Assembly (NCBI GenBank): GCA_963743595.1
Contig: CAVURW010000191.1
Span: 1-22,179 of the forward strand
Direction of reading: 5' to 3'
Length of the DNA: 22,179 bases
Origin: CAVURW01 sp963743595
Lineage (GTDB): Bacteria; Verrucomicrobiota; Verrucomicrobiia; Methylacidiphilales; UBA1321
The translations under genes and the position numbers were made by a program. A model generated the notes under the pieces. The model was not told the DNA's origin. It ran no database searches and was given only the letters and a program-made list of their open reading frames with translations. How positions within the stretch are numbered: the first letter of the stretch is position 1; every line of letters starts with the position of its first letter. Positions 15,697 through 22,179 of this stretch are shown piece after piece.

Positions 15697-16470
15697 ATGA
15701 CCATTTTTCTTCTAGCCGATGTCAATGTCGCCCCTGTCGAAGAGAGCGTGAATCTGTTCAGCCTCGTTCAGCGCGGCGGGCCTCTCATGGGCGTCCTATT
15801 CGTGCTAAGCATCATCGCGATTGGCGTCTTTGCAGAACGAATCGTCTACTTCCGCCGGGCGAAGATGAATGTGAACGAGATTCTCTCTGGGCTGCTTCCG
15901 CTGCTCAGTAGAGAAAGCTACCTGGAAGCGCTGGAACGATGCGAAGAAGGACACGGACCGGTCGTTCGCGTCATCGCGACGGCCATTTACAAACGGCATC
16001 TGCCGCCCTCTGAGCTGCGTGAAGTAGTCAAAGAGATCGCGCAATTGGAAATTCCCCGGCTTGAAGTGAACATCGCCCTGCTCGCCACGATCGGATACGT
16101 CGCGCCTCTCTTCGGATTGCTCGGAACCGTCCTCGGCCTCATCGAAACCTTTATCCACCTCAATCGCACCAGCGGTGCCTCATCGGTTGCCGAACTCTCA
16201 GCGGGCATCTACACGGCACTTATCACCCCGGCGGCGGGCCTGGTGGTCGCCATCCCCTGCTACCTGGCGCACAACTTTCTCGTCTCCCAGGTCAACGCCA
16301 TCGTCTCAGATATGGAGCGCGCTGGCATCGAAGTGATCCACGCGCTGACCGATCCACCCCGACCCATCGTCAAGAACGCCTCCCTAGCCCCCGTCGTCGC
16401 ACTGACGCCTTCTTCGCCGCCTCAATCGACGCCCCCACCCTCCGCCTCGCCTTCGCCGTCTCCGAGTTAG
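15697..16470 (+). CDS. MotA/TolQ/ExbB-family proton-channel protein
   Basis: This 257-residue inner-membrane protein has the three-segment layout of ExbB/TolQ: TM1 about 29-46, TM2 about 124-150 and TM3 about 172-195. The conserved core EVNIALLATIGYVAPLFGLL (123-142) plus GTVLGLIETF, and AELSAGIYTALITPAAGLVV (165-184) plus AIPCYLAHN, is unmistakable. Such proteins form a pentameric channel with ExbD or TolR and use the proton gradient to energise outer-membrane processes. The last ~40 residues form an unusual proline- and serine-rich tail (TPSSPPQSTPPPSASPSPSP). No ExbD/TolR gene follows, which is atypical, since it usually sits directly downstream. Confidence 0.9.
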   Translation: MTIFLLADVNVAPVEESVNLFSLVQRGGPLMGVLFVLSIIAIGVFAERIVYFRRAKMNVNEILSGLLPLLSRESYLEALERCEEGHGPVVRVIATAIYKRHLPPSELREVVKEIAQLEIPRLEVNIALLATIGYVAPLFGLLGTVLGLIETFIHLNRTSGASSVAELSAGIYTALITPAAGLVVAIPCYLAHNFLVSQVNAIVSDMERAGIEVIHALTDPPRPIVKNASLAPVVALTPSSPPQSTPPPSASPSPSPS

Positions 16471-16489
16471 GGTGCTCGAATAGGCTTCT

Positions 16490-16747
16490 TTACCAAAGCC
16501 AACCCTTCTTTCTAGGTTTTGTGCCGGGTTCTTCTCCCGTAATAAGGCACGCACGGCGCAGATTCAGTAACTCTGTAACGTCCCCTTTTGCCAACAGTTC
16601 CGCGACCGCTTTCGATCCCTTTTCAAGCTTCAGATCTCTCTCTGCAGAAGTAAGCGCGAAGAGGCCAAAAAAGTGTATGGTGACCTCGTCAGAAATCTTT
16701 AGCGCGTAAAATTCCTTTGGCGTCGTCACAGGCGGCCAAAGCATCAT
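16490..16747 (-). pseudogene. Fragment resembling the C-terminal part of a suppressor-of-fused (SUFU) domain
   Basis: An 85-residue minus-strand frame from the ATG at 16747. The same frame is open upstream to 16807 and adds SYAPGSLFTC before MMLWPP. The run PGSLFTCMMLWPP, FYALKISDEVTIHFFGLFAL and TSAERDLKLEKGSKAVAELL resembles, from memory, the end of bacterial SUFU-domain proteins ('PG-dF--lLL-PP', 'vhFlwL-PIT-aEr-fklekGs-aL--Ll'). Such domains occur as immunity proteins of polymorphic toxins. The N-terminal half of the domain is missing because the aminotransferase gene ends there, so this is probably a remnant; a small expressed gene is possible. The identification needs a profile search. 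Confidence 0.45.
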
Positions 16748-16782
16748 GCACGTAAATAGCGATCCGGGGGCATACGATTCGA

Positions 16783-17943
16783 TTACGCCGCAGCTGCGAG
16801 CCGAAAATCAGACGCCCGCTTGAGTACATCGATCACCCGGTTTTGTTGTTCCGGCTTCAGGATCGGCGACAGCGGAAGCCGAATCAACCGCGAGGATAGA
16901 TCCACTGTTACCGGCAGTTCACCATGAGCGCGCGTGTACTTCTGCCCGGCAGGTGAGGAGTGAAGCGGTACGTAGTGGAACACCGCTTCGATCTGGTTGC
17001 GCTTAAATTCCTTAAGAAGGCCACGACGATCTACCTCCGTAGAGAGCAGAACGTAGTACATGTGCGCGTTTTGCTGGCAATGATCAGGAATAATGGGGCG
17101 GCGCAGGAGCCCATCCGCCTCTAAGGGCTGAATGTTTTGATGGTAATAGTTCCAGCGCTTCAGCCGCTCTTCCGTGATGTAGTCTGCCTCTTCTAACTGC
17201 GCCGTGAGGAACGCGGCGATCATTTCACTCGGCAGGAACGACGAGCCGACCTCTTGCCATGTGTACTTATCGACTTCCCCACGGAAGAACCGACTGCGAT
17301 CGGTGCCCTTTTCGCGAATGATTTCCGCGCGTTGAGCCAGTGAGACATTATTCACAAGCAATGCCCCGCCTTCTCCAGCGATCACATTTTTTGTCTCGTG
17401 AAAACTGAGCGTCCCGAGATCACCAATGCTCCCGAGTGCGCGCCCTTTGTACGAGGCAATCGCACCTTGCGCGGCGTCCTCAATCACCATCAAGTTGTGG
17501 CGTTTAGCGATCTCCAGAATCGTGTCCATTTCGCAACCTACGCCGGCGTAGTGAACCGGAACAATCGCCCGCGTTCGTGGGGTAATGGCTGCTTCGATTA
17601 ACTTCTCGTCCAAGTTCAACGTATCGGGGCGAATATCGACAAAAACGGGCACGGCCCCGCGCAGCACAAACGCATTTGCCGTAGAGACAAAGGTGTACGA
17701 GGGCATGATCACTTCGTCGCCCGGCTTCAGCTCCAGCAAGAGCGCCGACATCTCCAGCGCCGCCGTGCACGATTGGACCAACAGCGCCTTGTGCGACCCC
17801 GTGCGGGCCGTCAGCATCTCCGAGCAGCGTTTGGTAAAGACCCCGTCGCCAGCGAGCTTTCCAGAGGTGAGACATTGGGCAATATAGAGGAGCTCATGGC
17901 CGGTGACGTAGGGCCAGTTGAAGGGAATATAATTTTGGTTCAT
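16783..17943 (-). CDS. wecE: dTDP-4-amino-4,6-dideoxygalactose transaminase (WecE/RffA-type)
   Basis: This 386-residue PLP enzyme of the DegT/DnrJ/EryC1/StrS family would transfer an amino group from glutamate to dTDP-4-keto-6-deoxyglucose, giving dTDP-Fuc4N for surface glycans. It closely follows E. coli WecE along its length: IPFNWPYVTGHEL, SGKLAGDGVFTKRC (27-40), PGDEVIMPSYTFVSTANAFV (74-93), IVPVHYAGVGCEMD, IEDAAQG (154-160), SFHETKN with Lys185 as the PLP lysine, IIREKGTDRSRFFRGEVDKY, and PLHSSPAGQKY near the end. Asp156 is the expected PLP N1 partner. It is divergent from the glycosyltransferase gene and lacks a clear Shine-Dalgarno site. The exact sugar product is inferred from similarity. 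Confidence 0.93.
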   Translation of the reverse strand: MNQNYIPFNWPYVTGHELLYIAQCLTSGKLAGDGVFTKRCSEMLTARTGSHKALLVQSCTAALEMSALLLELKPGDEVIMPSYTFVSTANAFVLRGAVPVFVDIRPDTLNLDEKLIEAAITPRTRAIVPVHYAGVGCEMDTILEIAKRHNLMVIEDAAQGAIASYKGRALGSIGDLGTLSFHETKNVIAGEGGALLVNNVSLAQRAEIIREKGTDRSRFFRGEVDKYTWQEVGSSFLPSEMIAAFLTAQLEEADYITEERLKRWNYYHQNIQPLEADGLLRRPIIPDHCQQNAHMYYVLLSTEVDRRGLLKEFKRNQIEAVFHYVPLHSSPAGQKYTRAHGELPVTVDLSSRLIRLPLSPILKPEQQNRVIDVLKRASDFRLAAAA

Positions 17944-17981
17944 TGATAAAAAATGTTCAGATGATCAATAGTCGCAAAGCG

Positions 17982-18053
17982 CCTTCCGAGCAAGCGGGAA
18001 GGACCTATTTTCGAGCACCAACACGGCGCACTCCTAAAAAAAATGAGCGCGCC
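17982..18053. promoter_or_regulatory. Two hairpin-forming inverted repeats in the divergent intergenic region
   Basis: The 242-nt region 17944-18185 separates the divergent aminotransferase and glycosyltransferase genes. It holds a perfect 6-bp inverted repeat CCTTCC/GGAAGG (17982-17987 and 17997-18002, 9-nt loop). It also holds a 9-bp one, GGCGCACTC/GAGCGCGCC, with one mismatch (18025-18033 and 18045-18053, 11-nt A-rich loop). Neither is followed by a T-run on either strand, so they do not look like terminators. They may be operators or 5'-UTR structures. No clear promoter was recognised in the rest of the region. Confidence 0.5.
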
Positions 18054-18185
18054 TCTTGGACACAAGGGACAGTTTTTGCAATGCTCCGAAGATTCACGAC
18101 AATTTCGAAAGTAGAGGCCTAAGAGGAGACAAAGGAATTTTTGTTAGCTTTTTATCGGGAAAGTCTGGTTTATTAATGGAATAGC

Positions 18186-19385
18186 ATGAAGATAGCTTTG
18201 TTACATCACACGTCGTGGCCTCAATTCGGAGGGGTTGAACATGTCATGCTGGATCAGGCGTTACTGTTGCAGCGCGCGGGCCATGAAGTGACCATTATCA
18301 GTGGTACGCCTGACTCAAATCCCTACCAAGCCAAGTGCCTCTACCTAGAGGAATTGAGCCGGGATTACCCTCTGAATGCATCTATCCGTGCGGTTCTGGA
18401 GCGGGGGCAATCTGACAAGAATTTCAACGCCTACATCGCCGTGCTCATGGATAAATTGACGGAGGTTCTCCAAGAATTCGACCTCACCATCGTCCATAAC
18501 ATTTTCACCACGCACTTCAATTTACCCCTGACACGCGCCTTGCACGATCTCTCCACCAAGCTCCCCATGCTGGCGTGGACCCATGATCTCAGCGCCGCCA
18601 ATGCCGATTACGCGGTGCCTAACCCAACCAAGGTCCCCTGGAATCTAGTGCGCACCTGTGCCCCTCATGTGCGCTACGTGGCCGTTTCTCAGGTCCGCGC
18701 CGATGAACTCACCACACACATCAAACCGCCTTTCCCGCCGGCTGTGGTGCCAAATCCGATTGATCTTGGCCGCGTTTACGGTCTTACCGAAGAGATGCGT
18801 GAGTCGCTCGCCTCTCTGGCACTGGATGATCGCGATTTCATTTTCCTAATGCCCGTACGCGTCATGCTGCGGAAGAACGTGGAAATGGCACTGGAGATCG
18901 TCAAAAAGCTGACGGAAAGTGGTCGCAATCCTCTCTTGTTCATCACTGGAGCTGGCGATCCCTACAGCCAAGCAGCGATTCAATATAAAAAGTTCTTGAA
19001 AGACACCGCCCCGGAATCGATCCAAGCGCACCTCGTCTTTGTAAACGATTATTTCCCCGTGGAAGACGCCGCCATGCGCGATCTCTACCTCGTCTCGGAT
19101 TGTGTCCTATACCTGTCGCATCATGAGGGATTCGGCCTGCCGTTATTGGAAGCGGGCCTCTTTCGCCTCCCCGTTTGGTGCTCGGAAGTGCCGGTGCATC
19201 GGATCCTCAATAGCCCCACTGCGTTCGTTCTGGATAACATTGGCAAGTTACCCGATGCTGTGACGTGGTTAGAATCGCAGCCCATCTTTTTTGCGCAGCG
19301 CCAAGTACGCAAATACTTCGACCCATTGGTCATCTATAATCAATATTACGCGCCGTTATTTGCGAGCATTGCTGCGACTGCGTAA
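18186..19385 (+). CDS. Glycosyltransferase, GT4-like (GT-B fold)
   Basis: This 399-residue cytoplasmic enzyme probably transfers a sugar from a nucleotide-sugar donor to a growing glycan. The N-terminal Rossmann half starts KIALLHHTSWPQFGGVEHVM, with the glycine-rich acceptor/phosphate loop at 14-16, and later shows WTHDLSAANADYA and VSQVRADELTTHI. The C-terminal half has VVPNPIDLGRVYGL (187-200), the LRKN motif (228-231) and the E-x7-E motif in HEGFGLPLLEAG (Glu314 and Glu322), which contacts the donor. Donor and acceptor are not predictable. It is divergent from the aminotransferase and upstream of further sugar genes. Confidence 0.88.
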   Translation: MKIALLHHTSWPQFGGVEHVMLDQALLLQRAGHEVTIISGTPDSNPYQAKCLYLEELSRDYPLNASIRAVLERGQSDKNFNAYIAVLMDKLTEVLQEFDLTIVHNIFTTHFNLPLTRALHDLSTKLPMLAWTHDLSAANADYAVPNPTKVPWNLVRTCAPHVRYVAVSQVRADELTTHIKPPFPPAVVPNPIDLGRVYGLTEEMRESLASLALDDRDFIFLMPVRVMLRKNVEMALEIVKKLTESGRNPLLFITGAGDPYSQAAIQYKKFLKDTAPESIQAHLVFVNDYFPVEDAAMRDLYLVSDCVLYLSHHEGFGLPLLEAGLFRLPVWCSEVPVHRILNSPTAFVLDNIGKLPDAVTWLESQPIFFAQRQVRKYFDPLVIYNQYYAPLFASIAATA

Positions 19386-19397
19386 GACTTTCTTATG

Positions 19398-19449
19398 TTG
19401 ACATCCTTTTCGGCTTCTGACCAGAATACCCGATGTTGCAGGATTCTGG
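19398..19449 (+). promoter_or_regulatory. Candidate promoter with an overlapping inverted repeat
   Basis: A perfect -35 TTGACA (19398-19403) and CAGAAT (19422-19427, 4 of 6 matches to the -10 consensus) are separated by 18 nt. The -10 lies in the left arm of a perfect inverted repeat, CCAGAAT (19421-19427) and ATTCTGG (19443-19449), with a 15-nt spacer. The arms are 22 bp apart start to start, about two helical turns, which fits a dimeric repressor. It would control the epimerase/reductase, rmlA and the membrane gene downstream. Binding is inferred. Confidence 0.5.
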
Positions 19450-19529
19450 AGATGTTGTACGTAACGCAATGCGCTCCCAATAGCCGCCCGGTTTTTCCGA
19501 GGTGTGAAAGGTAAATAATAGACGTCATT

Positions 19530-20453
19530 ATGGTTATAATTTTCGGTGGAAGTGGATACGTTGGAAAACGTTTTGTTAAGTTTTTACATGACAAGCATGT
19601 TCAGGCGGTCTCCCGTTCGGATGTTAACTACCACGAGCCTGGGGTGTTACGATTACTATTCAAAAAGAACAAGCCAAGCTTTGTTATCAATGCAGCAGGG
19701 TTCACAGGAAAGCCGAACGTGGATGCTTGTGAGCTCGAGCGGGCTGAAACTTTTTTCGGGAATGTCGTCTTGCCGATGAGAATCGGAGAGGCCTGCGCCG
19801 AAATGGGAATTCCTTGGGGGCATGTCTCCAGTGGGTGCATCTACCAGGGAGATAAGGGTGTTGATGCAAACGGTGAGCACATCGGTTTTCGCGAGAATGA
19901 CGAGCCAAATTTTACCTTTAAACAAGGTAACTGTAGTTTCTATAGCGGCACTAAAGCATTGTCCGAAGAGTGGTTATTAAAAGGTTCACAAGGCGCTAAA
20001 CAATATATCTGGCGCTTAAGGGTCCCTTTCGATAACCATGATAGTCCTCGCAATTTTATTAGTAAGGTGATGCGGTATGACCGTCTACTCAATATTCGAA
20101 ATTCTCTCTCGCACTTAGACGATTTTGTCGCCTCTTGCTGGGCGACGTTTGAACGCGATCTGCCCGCTGGTGTGTACAATGTGACGAATCACGGCTCGGT
20201 CATGACTAAAGAAGTGGTGGAACTGATTCAGGAAGAGGGGCGGGCTCGCTTGAAACGAGGTGGGAAACGAGCTGAGTCCATGTTAAAGGAATATAAGTAT
20301 TTTGAATCAGAAGAGATATTCATGACAAACGTTAAAACCCCACGTTCCAGCTGTGTCCTCGATACAACAAAGGCTTTGGAATATAAATTACCGTTGCGTC
20401 CCGTCCGAGAAGCTCTTCGCGAGAGTCTTGAAAATTGGCATTGGGAAGACTAG
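19530..20453 (+). CDS. UER1-like nucleotide-sugar 3,5-epimerase/4-reductase
   Basis: This is a 307-residue extended short-chain dehydrogenase. The NAD(P)-binding motif is GGSGYVG (6-12) and the catalytic pair is Tyr138-x3-Lys142 in FYSGTKALSEE. FVINAAGFTGKPNVDACE (51-68), VSSGCIYQ (99-106), PNFTFKQGNCSFYSGTKA, RVPFDNHDSPRNFISKVMRY (164-183) and GVYNVTNHG follow the pattern of plant UER1/RHM C-terminal domains and their giant-virus relatives. Those enzymes convert UDP-4-keto-6-deoxyglucose to UDP-L-rhamnose. RmlD-type reductases have a similar fold but lack the 'NAAG-TG-PNVD-CE' pattern. Its likely product is a rhamnose-type sugar nucleotide. rmlA starts 4 nt downstream, suggesting an operon. 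The dTDP or UDP preference is not known. Confidence 0.8.
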   Translation: MVIIFGGSGYVGKRFVKFLHDKHVQAVSRSDVNYHEPGVLRLLFKKNKPSFVINAAGFTGKPNVDACELERAETFFGNVVLPMRIGEACAEMGIPWGHVSSGCIYQGDKGVDANGEHIGFRENDEPNFTFKQGNCSFYSGTKALSEEWLLKGSQGAKQYIWRLRVPFDNHDSPRNFISKVMRYDRLLNIRNSLSHLDDFVASCWATFERDLPAGVYNVTNHGSVMTKEVVELIQEEGRARLKRGGKRAESMLKEYKYFESEEIFMTNVKTPRSSCVLDTTKALEYKLPLRPVREALRESLENWHWED

Positions 20454-20457
20454 TACG

Positions 20458-21249
20458 ATGCGTAAGGGTATTGTTTTAGCAGGCGGATCTGGGACAAGGC
20501 TTCATCCGATAACAAAAGCGATAAGCAAGCAATTGTTACCGGTGTATGATAAGCCGATGGTCTATTATCCCATCTCGCTCCTCATGCTGGCAGGAATTCG
20601 AGAGATATTGATCATCTCGACGCCACATGATCTGCCACTTTTCGAGCGATTACTCGGCACTGGAGCGGATTTTGGTGTCCAGTTTTCTTATGCGGTGCAA
20701 CCGAAGCCAAATGGGTTGGCAGAGGCATTTATTGTGGGAGAGACGTTTCTGAATGGGGAGTCGGCAGCTCTCGTATTAGGCGATAACCTCTTCTATGCCG
20801 ATCACCTGACTGAAACTCTGATGCGAGTGTCATCTGAAGAAGATATTGCGACAATCTTTGCATATCGCGTGAGTGATCCCCACCGTTATGGGGTTATTGA
20901 GTTTGATTCTCGCGGTCAAGCGCTCTCTTTGGAGGAGAAACCTAAATCTCCCAAATCAAATTACGCCGTTCCTGGGCTATATTTCTATCCCAGCGATGTC
21001 TGTGAACGAGCGAAGGCACTCAAGCCATCAGCCCGAGGGGAACTGGAAATCACCGATTTGAATCTGTGCTACCTCCATTCCAAGAAACTTCATGTCCGGC
21101 AACTGGGACGGGGCACAGCCTGGTTTGATACAGGAACCTTCGCCTCGTTATTGGAAGCGGCCAATTTTGTCTCCGCAATTCAAAATCGACAAGGGTTGCT
21201 CATTGCAGATCTCCACGGTATTGGGCAATCAAAACATTGGATAGCATGA
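20458..21249 (+). CDS. rmlA: Glucose-1-phosphate thymidylyltransferase, short form
   Basis: This is 263 residues from the ATG at 20458, 4 nt after the previous stop; an upstream in-frame ATG at 20353 lies inside the preceding gene and is not used. The enzyme joins glucose-1-phosphate and dTTP to give dTDP-glucose, the first step to rhamnose and related deoxysugars. Motifs are KGIVLAGGSGTRLHPITK (3-20), SKQLLPVYDKPM (23-34), QPKPNGLAEAF (81-91), LGDN (107-110), EEKP (159-162), EITDLN (197-202) and WFDTGT (222-227). The protein stops after SKHWIA, about 28 residues earlier than usual (typical length ~290). It overlaps the next gene by 4 nt (ATGA). Confidence 0.94.
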   Translation: MRKGIVLAGGSGTRLHPITKAISKQLLPVYDKPMVYYPISLLMLAGIREILIISTPHDLPLFERLLGTGADFGVQFSYAVQPKPNGLAEAFIVGETFLNGESAALVLGDNLFYADHLTETLMRVSSEEDIATIFAYRVSDPHRYGVIEFDSRGQALSLEEKPKSPKSNYAVPGLYFYPSDVCERAKALKPSARGELEITDLNLCYLHSKKLHVRQLGRGTAWFDTGTFASLLEAANFVSAIQNRQGLLIADLHGIGQSKHWIA

Positions 21250-22179
21250 AGTCACTTTCTCATATCAAAGTGATTCCTGACTGGTTATGGAATCGGCCAT
21301 TTATGCTAGTGGTCCTGTCAACGTGTTTGTTTTGTTGCGGCATTTGGAACGCTCAAGATGGTTACGGTGAAGATACCTCACCCATGATCGCAGCCCAGGC
21401 GTGTACAAAGAATCAGACGTTATCTGATAATCTTTATGTAAATTGCTATATTTTTCTTATTAACGGTGTCTCTCAAGACCCGGTGAATGCAGCCGTCGTT
21501 ATTCATTTTGTCTCCACGTTTCTTAGCACAATTGGGGTTTACTTGATTCTGACGTGCTTCCCCCGATATCTGTCAAAGGCTTCCGTGTTGTTTGCCTCAC
21601 TCGTCTGGATCTCAGCCACGATCAATGCTCCGATACTACAAAGCACCTGTCTAAGTAATTTCGCCTTTGGAGTGATGTGTTTGGCGGTCTATTGTTTGAT
21701 TAGAACGTGGTCGATTGAAGGCATTGCTGGGTTTTATGTGGTTGGACTTACGGCAGCATCGTTACGCCCGGAATACATGGCACCGCTTGGTCTGGTTTCG
21801 CTAGTTCTAGGCGTTCTCTCCGTGCGGTGGATTCTTAATTTTTTACAGGAGCGCTTTTTCCTCTCTCCTCTCAAGTCTCGATTGATCATAGGCACTGTAT
21901 TGGCTGTAGGCTTGGTCATATTCGTAGTGGGTAATCATCGGTCTATTCGCGACAAAGCTCGATTCTGCGATGGGTACTTGCTCTTTGGATTTGGACAATG
22001 TTATGCAGACTTTTATCGGCACGAGCATCCGGCTGAGATTTTCGATCCGATGACCGAATATCAATGGCTTCTCAAGCGTGACTTTGGAGATCCCCACTCA
22101 TTCGTTTCAGTCTTTGTAAACAACCCTAGAGAAGCTTTTCGTTACTTTATTGAAAACGGTTATTCCAATCTCGTTATTC
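21246..22179 (+). CDS. Multi-span membrane protein, possibly a GT-C-type glycosyltransferase, partial
   Basis: An ATG at 21246, overlapping the rmlA stop by 4 nt, opens a frame that continues past the right edge; 311 codons are visible. The protein starts MKSLSHIKVIPDWLWNRPFM and has hydrophobic segments near residues 19-32, 82-102, 106-124, 128-150, 160-172, 178-196 and 215-232. The motif SLRPEYMAPL (170-179) and the long extracytoplasmic-looking loop after TM7, rich in aromatic and charged residues, are reminiscent of integral-membrane glycosyltransferases or O-antigen/mannosyl-type transferases. No clear D-x-D motif is visible in the part present. Membership of the sugar operon supports a role in glycan building; this is inference. 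Confidence 0.7.
   Translation, partial: MKSLSHIKVIPDWLWNRPFMLVVLSTCLFCCGIWNAQDGYGEDTSPMIAAQACTKNQTLSDNLYVNCYIFLINGVSQDPVNAAVVIHFVSTFLSTIGVYLILTCFPRYLSKASVLFASLVWISATINAPILQSTCLSNFAFGVMCLAVYCLIRTWSIEGIAGFYVVGLTAASLRPEYMAPLGLVSLVLGVLSVRWILNFLQERFFLSPLKSRLIIGTVLAVGLVIFVVGNHRSIRDKARFCDGYLLFGFGQCYADFYRHEHPAEIFDPMTEYQWLLKRDFGDPHSFVSVFVNNPREAFRYFIENGYSNLVI

Noticed and set aside
16483..16500. Possible terminator GGCTT/AAGCC after the exbB-like gene
   Set aside because: The stem is only 5 bp with an 8-nt loop and no T-run follows.
19346..19594. An 82-residue minus-strand frame across the gap upstream of the epimerase/reductase
   Set aside because: It overlaps the ends of two well-supported plus-strand genes and the candidate promoter, with no family resemblance.
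1..22179. CRISPR arrays, insertion sequences, integrases, tRNA or rRNA genes
   Set aside because: None were seen: no regularly spaced repeats, transposase motifs, terminal inverted repeats or tRNA-like cloverleaves were recognised by eye.

Overview
The window looks like a chromosomal segment of a diderm bacterium. It encodes an LptD outer-membrane LPS assembly protein, an ExbB/TolQ-type proton-channel subunit, many proteins with signal peptides, and nucleotide-sugar and LPS or polysaccharide genes. The gene repertoire and the style of the secreted proteins fit the Verrucomicrobiota/PVC group. This placement is inferred from protein resemblance only, because there is no rRNA or other marker in the window.

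Layout: (1) 1-2723, minus strand: a tightly coupled GntR/YtrA-type regulator, ABC ATPase, membrane permease and second permease (cut by the window edge), joined by two 4-nt ATGA overlaps, with an operator/promoter-like sequence directly at the first start codon. (2) 2785-5844, plus strand: two tandem paralogues of a DUF2330-like family with an N-terminal secretion signal and three C-terminal membrane segments. (3) 5888-8515: a large secreted protein resembling heparinase II/III or alginate-lyase-type polysaccharide lyases. It ends tail-to-tail, with no spacer, against a small secreted protein of unknown function (8516-9058, minus). (4) 9154-9993: ftsY. (5) 10029-11490: a damaged stretch. One secreted-protein gene is split by a frameshift at an A6 run, and a small lipoprotein gene is frameshifted by three copies of a 14-bp unit; a 13-bp direct repeat lies between them. 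(6) 11597-16470, plus strand: lptD, pheA (2 nt after lptD), then a promoter, a secreted protein and an ExbB/TolQ-like subunit. (7) 16490-16747, minus: a fragment resembling the C-terminal part of suppressor-of-fused (SUFU) domain proteins. (8) 16783-22179: sugar and glycan genes: a WecE/RffA-type aminotransferase (minus), a divergent intergenic region with hairpins, a GT4-type glycosyltransferase, a UER1-like epimerase/reductase, RmlA, and a multi-span membrane protein running off the right edge.

The right-hand genes fit a surface-glycan locus. RmlA makes dTDP-glucose, the epimerase/reductase and the WecE-like enzyme act on 4-keto-6-deoxy sugars, and the glycosyltransferase and final membrane protein would build or modify the polymer. 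LptD would carry LPS to the outer leaflet. No tRNA, rRNA, CRISPR array, insertion sequence or integrase was seen. There is no gene-free stretch longer than 300 bases. The longest clear intergenic region is 17944-18185, described below.
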